This document shows, one piece after another, positions 57,235-64,000 of a stretch of DNA of 64,000 bases. This stretch comes from Pyrenopolyporus hunteri. Taxonomy: Eukaryota; Ascomycota; Sordariomycetes; Xylariales; Hypoxylaceae. Numbering within the stretch: the first letter of the stretch is position 1; every line of letters begins with the position of its first letter. The notes under the pieces were generated by a model. The model worked only from the letters and a program-made list of their open reading frames with translations, made no database searches and was not told the origin of the DNA. Location: positions 3,534,001-3,598,000 of the forward strand of contig CADCXC010000003.1 of the NCBI GenBank assembly GCA_902806595.1. Direction: 5' to 3'. The position numbers and the translations under genes are program-made.

Positions 57235-59531
57235 TCAAGCCCAGCGCCCCTGCTCGTTGACTACTCTCGGGCTTCCCCCGATGCTGGCCCTGGCACCGTT
57301 GCTACCGTGTACCATCTGTATGAGCTTGCCCCTCTGTCTTGCGCGCAGGCCGTCGAGGTACACGCCCACGTCTTCGAGGCTTTTGATTTGCTCTTCGAGA
57401 GAAAGGGTGCTACTGTTAACACTCCGTACTAGTGGTGAAACCAGCTTTCGTCGGAGAGTCTCGAGATTGGCCTTTAGGCCAAGTAGTTTACCATTATGCT
57501 CCACTAAGATTCCTTTGTTGCGCACCGTCTTCTCGCGCACGTTCTGAAGTAATTCGCGGTTGCGCTCATACTTCTTCACCTCGCTCACTTTAGGCCCGAG
57601 GATGCGCGTCCACAGTGACGAGAGGAAGTCGGCGTGCTGTTCGTCTTGTTGCGATGACTCGCGCACCACGATGCGCGCTAAGTTTAGGAATTGCCGGTCG
57701 ATAGCCTCGAAAAGGGCGAATAGAGCTAACGAATGCTGCAACTCGTTCTCGATGGCTTCTTCTAGGACTGACAGAAATTCCGTAAACGTCCGTTGGAGTG
57801 TATAGCGGGTTCGCTGCGGATGCGACATGCCGAACATGGTTGTTGCTATATTGCCCAGTCGTGTCGGCATACCCGTATTCGGATTCTCGAAAACGCCGGC
57901 CACGGAGAGCAGAGTGTGGATATTGGCGAAAGCTGTGGAGAGGGGCTGGCTTGGAACGGCTTGCACCTGCGCCAATTCTCGCCGCGCCCAATCCATCACA
58001 ATTAATATACTATCGATATCACCGTCAACATTGGAGAAGAACTTCGTAAGCTCAATTGCTAGTGTTTTCAGGCTTTCCGACAACTCGTCCAGAGACTTCA
58101 CGATGATAGGCGCTGACGTCATATTACTTGACCGCACGCTCTCCCCAAGATCCCATACGGCGACACCGGTCGCTTGAAGGTCGCCAACTTGAGAGACGCC
58201 ATTTTCCGAATAATATATTAACGGCTCGAAGGAGCGGGCAATCCCCGCCACCTTAACTAGATCGGGTGACGGCCGTGGTGGCGCAGGTTGGAAGAGTGAT
58301 CGGACTGCGGCCATCGATAGCATCGCGACGAGGGTCGCGACAATGATGTTGCCCCACGACTTAGCTCGTAGGAAATTTACAACAGCCTCAATGGGCTCTG
58401 TTCGCTGCTGGATATCGGCACGCAATGCCAGTCGGATATCTACGGAGGGATTAGGGTCTCGGTTTCGGTATAGCTGATACTTGCAACTTACAATTATCCC
58501 TGGCAACACTAGGCGACATGGAAGCCATCATATCGTCCTCTCGCGTCGCATCTCTATTCAGACACCCATCGCCCGGCGACTCGCTCTTCATCTTGACAAG
58601 AGTATCCTCCTCGGTAGTGGCCTCAGGCTCGGGTGTGACCCCTTTTTCAGGACTTAGACTCCCCGTAGGCAAGCGCGTCCTACGGGCTGCCTCGAAGATG
58701 TCGTTCTGAAATATGCTGTTATTGCTGTGGTTTGTGCGCCTCGGCTGGTCGAATGCTCCCAAGATATCCCTGCTCTCGCGCCAATTGCCATACCAGCGAT
58801 CCCCGTTCTCAAGCCTTCTCCATGCAGGCGGGCTATAATTACGATCGGACAGAGACATGTCGTCCATGCCGTCGCTCTCTTCGTGGAGATCGAGGTCCTC
58901 GTCCGAGAAGCCAAAGCCTGAGTGGGCTGTCGGGTAATCGAACGGTGTCTTCGGCGGTGCTGACATCGGAGTTGCGAAGTTTGTGTCGTCTCGGCTCGTC
59001 TCGGAGTACAGGGACGTCATGTTCCTGGAGCGTCTGCGCCGTCACTGCCGCAACGCTCCTTACACGAGGGGGCGAAGTTGGTGGGGTGCTTGGAAGCGCC
59101 GATTTCGTACGCAGAGAAAAGAACGAACGGAAAGTGTGAGTCGAGGTTGGTTGACCGGTTAGCCTAACAAGAGCCTTTTCCGAGTTTACTTCTGATTCCG
59201 GTGCAGGCAACGCAAGTAACGCAGATGGCGCAGGTAATGTAGGCAGCGCCTTATGCCGATGCGATTTTTGGATTGGCGGTAATGCTTTCCGTCGTGGCGG
59301 CGATTCAATCTCTGGTCCCTGTCGTAGAATACTAGGCGGGGCCACCCTGAAGGCAAATCGAGGGAGACGAGTCGGTAGGATGTTCCGTAGCGGGATATGC
59401 CCGATTGAGATGAGATATACGAAGAAGAAGACGAAACTGAATATTAGCGCGACGATGAATGTGCTGGGCGCAATCGTTATGCTGAAAAGTGATACGTGAT
59501 TGTGTGTCTCGATGGATACCAGGGGGTGCAT
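57235..59531 (-). CDS. Unrecognised protein with two membrane segments and a helical C-terminal half
   Basis: Best model: exons 59531-59064, 58999-58492, 58439-57235 (726 residues). Intron 2 (52 bp, GTAAGT...CTCCGTAG, branch CCCTAATCC) is clear. Intron 1 (64 bp, donor GTAAGG) uses a weak CCGAG acceptor but is phase-correct. The N-terminus has a strong membrane helix (TFIVALIFSFVFFFVYLISIG), then a Pro/Arg-rich disordered region and an acidic Ser-rich region. A second helix (NIIVATLVAMLSMAAVRSLF) precedes about 330 residues of mostly helical, weakly coiled-coil sequence (TEFLSVLEEAIENELQHSLALFALFEAIDRQFLNLARIV). I do not recognise the family. Alternatively there are two genes, the second starting at the ATG at 59020. 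Confidence 0.6.
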
Positions 59532-62412
59532 CGAGATCGGAAACGACCGGCCAGCTGAGCTCTGGGCCGTCTAAAGTTTGGCTACCGGTTCAATCTGGTC
59601 CTGTGAGCGCTGTCGTCGGAAAGGTCGCTTGCCAACGTGATCACAGACGTATGTAGTAGCTAAAAGTATGTGAGTTGGGCCCGGCAAGACGTAAGTTAAA
59701 CGCTGTAGCGCGATAATAGTGCGATGGCAGTGCGATTCGAGAGTATATATCCAACCCTTAGGGGTGCGAGAGTGCGCCGCGGTATGTAGAGTTTCTGCGC
59801 TTAAGATAATGGGTAATGAACTCGATTTGACTGTAGTAACAGGGCTATATAGGTACTCAACTACTCGCAGTTGAGATGCTATGAAATGATGCTGTCGCAA
59901 AGGATGAACTACGTGAGTTGGGTATGTAAGAGGGGAACTAGAATAGTCCTAGGTTGAGGGCTTCCCGAAGCGACAAGCTGGACGGGAGCGAACTCGTTTG
60001 CGCCGGCAAGTCCCAGAGCGCAGCAATGGCTGTGGGTAAGGGAAATGGACGAATGAAGAAGTACGAGGTTTGGTTTGGTGAGACGGAACGTAAGAGGGAA
60101 CAGCTGTGTGAAATTGAGAGGCTGGGAAACTCTGCGCCGTCTAAACCTTCTTTCTCTGACTGTTACCTACCCGTACGTCCCTACCTTACCTACTCCAGGT
60201 TCCCCCTACCTACTTCCCTACCCTACTTCCCCTGCCTACCCTTCCCTACGTACCTCTTTCCCTACTTCCCTCCCCTAACTTCCCACTCAAGCTTCTCCCA
60301 CTCGCTCTACTCTCCCACTAAGACCGCGCCTTCGGGCCCCCCACCTTCGGGAAGTCGCAGGAGATCCGCTAGCAGCCAATTGACTTGCTTCTTTTGGGTC
60401 GCTGTACGACAGACCCGATGCAAGGGCCAATACCTTTAAGCTCTATAATAGCCTGTTTAGGGAGCGGGCTTAAGACAGGAGCGTTCTTGTTATTTAGGTA
60501 CTACCTACACACCTCCTAGACAGCTACATACCTATATACCTACGTACCGTGAATGAGTGAGGTACCCTTGGTGCGCGGGACTCGGACGGACGTTGTCTTA
60601 GGTACTGAGGGCGGGTTAGCGAGCCAAGTGAGTCAATGATTCAGACTTCTCTCCTACTGCTCATCCCTCCCCCCCTTCGCCCCTCCTCCCTCCCCCTCCT
60701 CCGCCCCGTTCCAGAACCCCCTGACCAATGCTAGTGGTGGAAGGAATGCGATCATAAGTTCTCGACCAATCATAGCATCGTATCTGACCTATGAGTTGTC
60801 GTCCATTTTTAAGTGCTTGCATGGACGAATCACAGCTCGGCGTCGTCAGCCAACCATGGCTTAGCGTCACTCCAGCTGCGAGCACTTCGACGCGATTTTA
60901 AAAACAAATCAGAGTCAATCAGGCACGGTGACTTTCAATAAACAATAGGAATATGCAAGATTTATGATTGGAGCAATTAGGCACTTGCGTCTGTCAGACC
61001 TGCTGTGAATCGCCCGTTCAGGTTATTTCTCGTAGTAGAAGTTAGAGTTTATTTACCTGGGTACGGTGGGACCTCATCCTCATCCTCAAACTCATACACT
61101 CATGATACCCCGCACATTGTTATGCGTCCCGCAACATCGAATCTTATCGCGTTATCATAATATTGAATCACATGCTCCTTATCACCCCGCAATTGTCTAG
61201 GCCCTGGCTATTCTCTAGTGTACATGGTACCATGCCCAAGACAGTGCGGGCTACAGGAGGTACTTACGTATGTACTTCCAGGTTGTTAGACATCCACGCA
61301 CACCTCTCCGGCCACATTTATGCATGTACATCATTTAAGCTTGGATCAGGACCTCCTAAATACGTACTAGGCCTAGGTATGTTAGGTATACGAGCCAATG
61401 GATGAGTCGATCAGTTCAATCTACCCAAGGAACTTGTTTCTCAAGTCCCGCGTCGATCAATCCACTCATCTCAAGAGGTTACGAGTAGTGCGCTTTCGAT
61501 GTTCCCGGACAGCATCAGCTTAGTACTATGTAAGAAGCACAACAGCAATGATGATCGGGTCACGGCATTTATGAGACCGGGGTGCGTCTTCTTCGCTAGC
61601 AACTCCCGCTTGGATTACCTACCAAAGGCGGTTTAGCTAGATTTCGACTTTGCCATCCCGAGTCGAGGGGCATATCTATAATATAATAATGCCTACCTAG
61701 GTACCTACCTACCTACCTACCTACTTACCTACGTATACTATTCCTACTAATGGGGCTTCCGTCGAGTGCCGCTTTCAGGGGTCTAGCTGCACTAGGCAGA
61801 TGAAGAATATGGGTCCTGGCCGGTTGTCTTTCGAGAGGCTCTTATAACGGTCACCTACGGATGTTCCCATACCCATGAGCGACAATGGACGTTAGGTAAC
61901 ACATAACGTTTGTATGTGCTTCTCACCTTCAACCACATGGTTACCTACCTAGGTACCTATCTACCTAGGTAGGTACTCGAGCTATACGATGGTATACGGG
62001 ATATTCGTGAAATGCGTGTAATAAAAACAATCTCAATAAAGAACGGAGATGATTTTTGACTATTAATATCTATCTCGCTAGACTCTCCTTGAAAAGCAAA
62101 AGCAAACCCTCATAGTCTCGTAATAATCCTGAACAAGAAAGCACGCACTCCTGGGCATCTACACAGGTAGAAGCTAACCTTGGCTTACGTATGATAAACG
62201 TATATCGAGAAGAGCGTGCCTGAGACTCAGCCCAGTTTTCAATCTTGCATCAGGTAATTCATTGCGCGTGCCAGGGCGCTTTCCGACTGTCCCGTCGAAG
62301 AGCCCTCCGGCCGGGGGAGAGCTATTTCCCACCCCTTATAAGCTTCGTACTTCTTTTGAATTTCCGATTCCGCATGCGATACGCGCCCAAACAATCGCCT
62401 GTCGTCAAACGA
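59532..62412. other. 2.9-kb gene-poor stretch rich in TACCT repeats
   Basis: Contains a pyrimidine tract of imperfect CCTAC/CTTCCC units (60165-60295), a second C/T tract (60659-60715), a TACCTACC run with palindromes at 61694-61703, and two close palindromes at 61946-61955 and 61962-61971. No frame shows family resemblance; the 161-codon frame at 59954-60439 simply reads through the pyrimidine repeat. Confidence 0.6.
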
Positions 62413-64000
62413 CTAATCAATTCGTGCAGTCTCGAGACTTCGGGCTGACGGATTAGCTAGGTTATTCACTTGCTTCATCGGTGGAGGTTGATATTTGCTC
62501 TTTTTGCGTAATCGTTTGCGCGCCACCATGACCGGAACTGAGCTCTTAGTCACCAGGTAATTCGAGAAAGATCCGAGGAGGGTGCTGCAATCTTCTATTA
62601 GTCCACCGTTTCGAGTGCTCATTGGGAACCGCCTGATGGATTGACTTACCCTTTCAAAGCGCTCCTGCCCCGGCTTCCTAGAATCACCAGCGTCGGGTTC
62701 AAGATGTCGATCACCTCTGTGATAAGGTGCTTGGGATTTTTGCAATGTATCACCTCCACGATGACCCGTACCTGTAGCTGCGTCTTCCGGAGAAGTCTAG
62801 AGACCCGCTCCGTGATGTCCTGCACGGCCCGGTCCCTCTCTTCCTGTAGCCTACTCCTCCCGCGAGAACTAGGCGCGGGGGATGGGTTATTACTGCCGCC
62901 ACCGTCGATAGCTCTGATATGCGGTGACATCGATGACCCTTGCATCTTGAACGGACCGGGACTAGCGGTACGATATGCCGTTTTGGCCGACATCCCCTTG
63001 GAAATTGCGTTGATAGCCATCGCCTGCTCCTTCATCGCCTTGGGTTCGTCCGGCACCATATTGGCCGCGTCAACCGACCCGCTAGACTCTTCATCCATAC
63101 AGTACATGGCTATGAGCGTATCGCCGTCGCGAAGAACAGTTCCGACGGCCCATTCCAAGGCGTGCGTGGACTCATCACTTAGATCCGTCGCAACTAGATA
63201 TTTGCGGAGACGTCGATGTTCCTCTTCCGCTTCTCGCTGTATCCTGTTGAACTCACCACGGTAGAGAATGCGGATGGAGCGGTGGACCTCGGGCGTAGAA
63301 AGAATTGGCGTTGAAGACAGTTGTAGTCTCTGGGCAGCCTTTATGGCGTCGACGTCGGCATCTAGATCCGGATCATAGGGCGTTTGGGTACCAGACAGGG
63401 GCTCCTGATCAAAACTAGTGGATGGTTGAACCACCGGCTTCCCGCTTTTGCTCGGCCTCGCCTTGTCTCCTGTGGGACTAGTGATTGTGATTTCGGGCTC
63501 ATCAAATAGTGACCTGTATTGGGGTTGCGTGGCATTGACGTGTTTTCCTATCCGCATTGTTAGTCATATTTAAAGGTCCTGATAGCGTGTACGGCGCCAG
63601 GAACTCACGCTCGTCTTCAATAGCTGCGAGTAGACTCTTAGCTGTGTTTGCGTCGCTGCCAGATCCCTGGCCTTGCGACTCGGTGCGCGGAGTGAGCTTT
63701 CTTCCCCTTTGAAGTTCTTCGTCGGAAGAGTTTGCAACGTCGTCGTCACTTTCATCTGGAAGCAATTCCCCATAGGGACTCAGATTATCCTTTTCTATTC
63801 TGCCGTGCCCCTCGCTATCTTGCTTCTTACGGGCTAGTGAAGCTAGACTCGAACCGCCATAAAGTAGGTTGGCATCCGACAATTTCCTGTAGGCATTGTT
63901 CATGTCTATTACCTGACCATTATTCAGCGTTATGGTTTCCTGTGCCTGGCTCCGTCCGGATGGAGCTCCGAACGGTGAATTCGATCGGAGATTAAAACGG
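62413..64000 (-). CDS. Universal stress protein (UspA) family protein, 5' end beyond window
   Basis: Visible exons: 64000-63609, 63547-62650, 62584-62413, with 61- and 65-bp introns; the frame is open to the right edge. A long disordered N-terminal region (Ser/Asp/Glu-rich, SDEELQRGRKLTPRTES) precedes a Usp fold: RKYLVATDLSDESTHALEWAVGTVLRDGD (first strand and helix), then a roughly 70-residue Ser/Pro insert, VRVIVEVIHCKNPKHLITEVIDILNPTLVILGSRGRSALKGTLLGSFSNYLVTKSSVPVMVA. The last part has the ATP-binding pattern G-x2-G-x9-G-(S/T) (GSRGRSALKGTLLGSFS), completed across intron 2. Fungal proteins of this layout are cytosolic and linked to stress tolerance. The start codon is not in view; the internal ATG at 63903 is not it because the frame continues upstream with conserved-looking sequence. 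Confidence 0.9.

Noticed and set aside
59954..60439. 161-codon plus-strand frame
   Set aside because: Composed largely of a CCTAC/CTTCCC pyrimidine repeat; no domain.

Overview
This window is nuclear DNA from a filamentous ascomycete, most likely a Sordariomycete. Genes carry short introns (about 50-110 bp) with GTRNGT donors and CTRAY-type branch points, and the recognisable proteins are typically fungal: HIR1, a PSTAIRE Cdc2 kinase, a KRE2-type mannosyltransferase, a HET-domain protein, a Zn2Cys6 regulator and GH64/GH17 glucanases. One 7-kb block looks destroyed by repeat-induced point mutation (RIP). Most genes look fragmented in a plain six-frame reading. I rebuilt the exon structures by eye, and every junction given keeps frame.

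Left arm (1-11.5 kb): the 5' part of a TPR/MLP1 nuclear-basket coiled-coil gene (cut by the window edge); a seven-exon gene for a single-pass membrane protein with three tandem six-cysteine CFEM-like repeats, including a 7-nt microexon; an alpha/beta hydrolase; an M20-family N-carbamoyl-amino-acid amidohydrolase with a GC-AG intron; and an ALKBH1-type dioxygenase.

AT island (about 11.85-18.87 kb): almost only A and T. The remaining C is nearly always in CpG. Two 216-bp direct repeats 5,942 bp apart, differing only by transitions, and a possible 5-bp target duplication define a dead LTR retrotransposon at 12142-18299.

Centre (19-31.4 kb): housekeeping genes, namely Cdc2/CDK1, the histone chaperone subunit HIR1, a GT15 mannosyltransferase and a ferric reductase. 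32-46.9 kb is more accessory: a C2H2-like nuclear protein, an OPT transporter, a HET-domain gene, two NmrA-like reductases and a Zn2Cys6 regulator. No PKS, NRPS or terpene core gene is present, so this is not a recognisable metabolite cluster.

Right arm (46.9-64 kb): gene-poor. It holds tail-to-tail GH64 and GH17 beta-1,3-glucanases, a decayed duplicated segment beside a small Cys-rich ORF, a GRE2-like NAD(P)-dependent reductase, an unrecognised 726-residue two-membrane-segment protein, and the 3' part of a universal stress protein gene (cut by the edge). A 10-bp palindrome, TACCTAGGTA, recurs at least eight times, always between genes.
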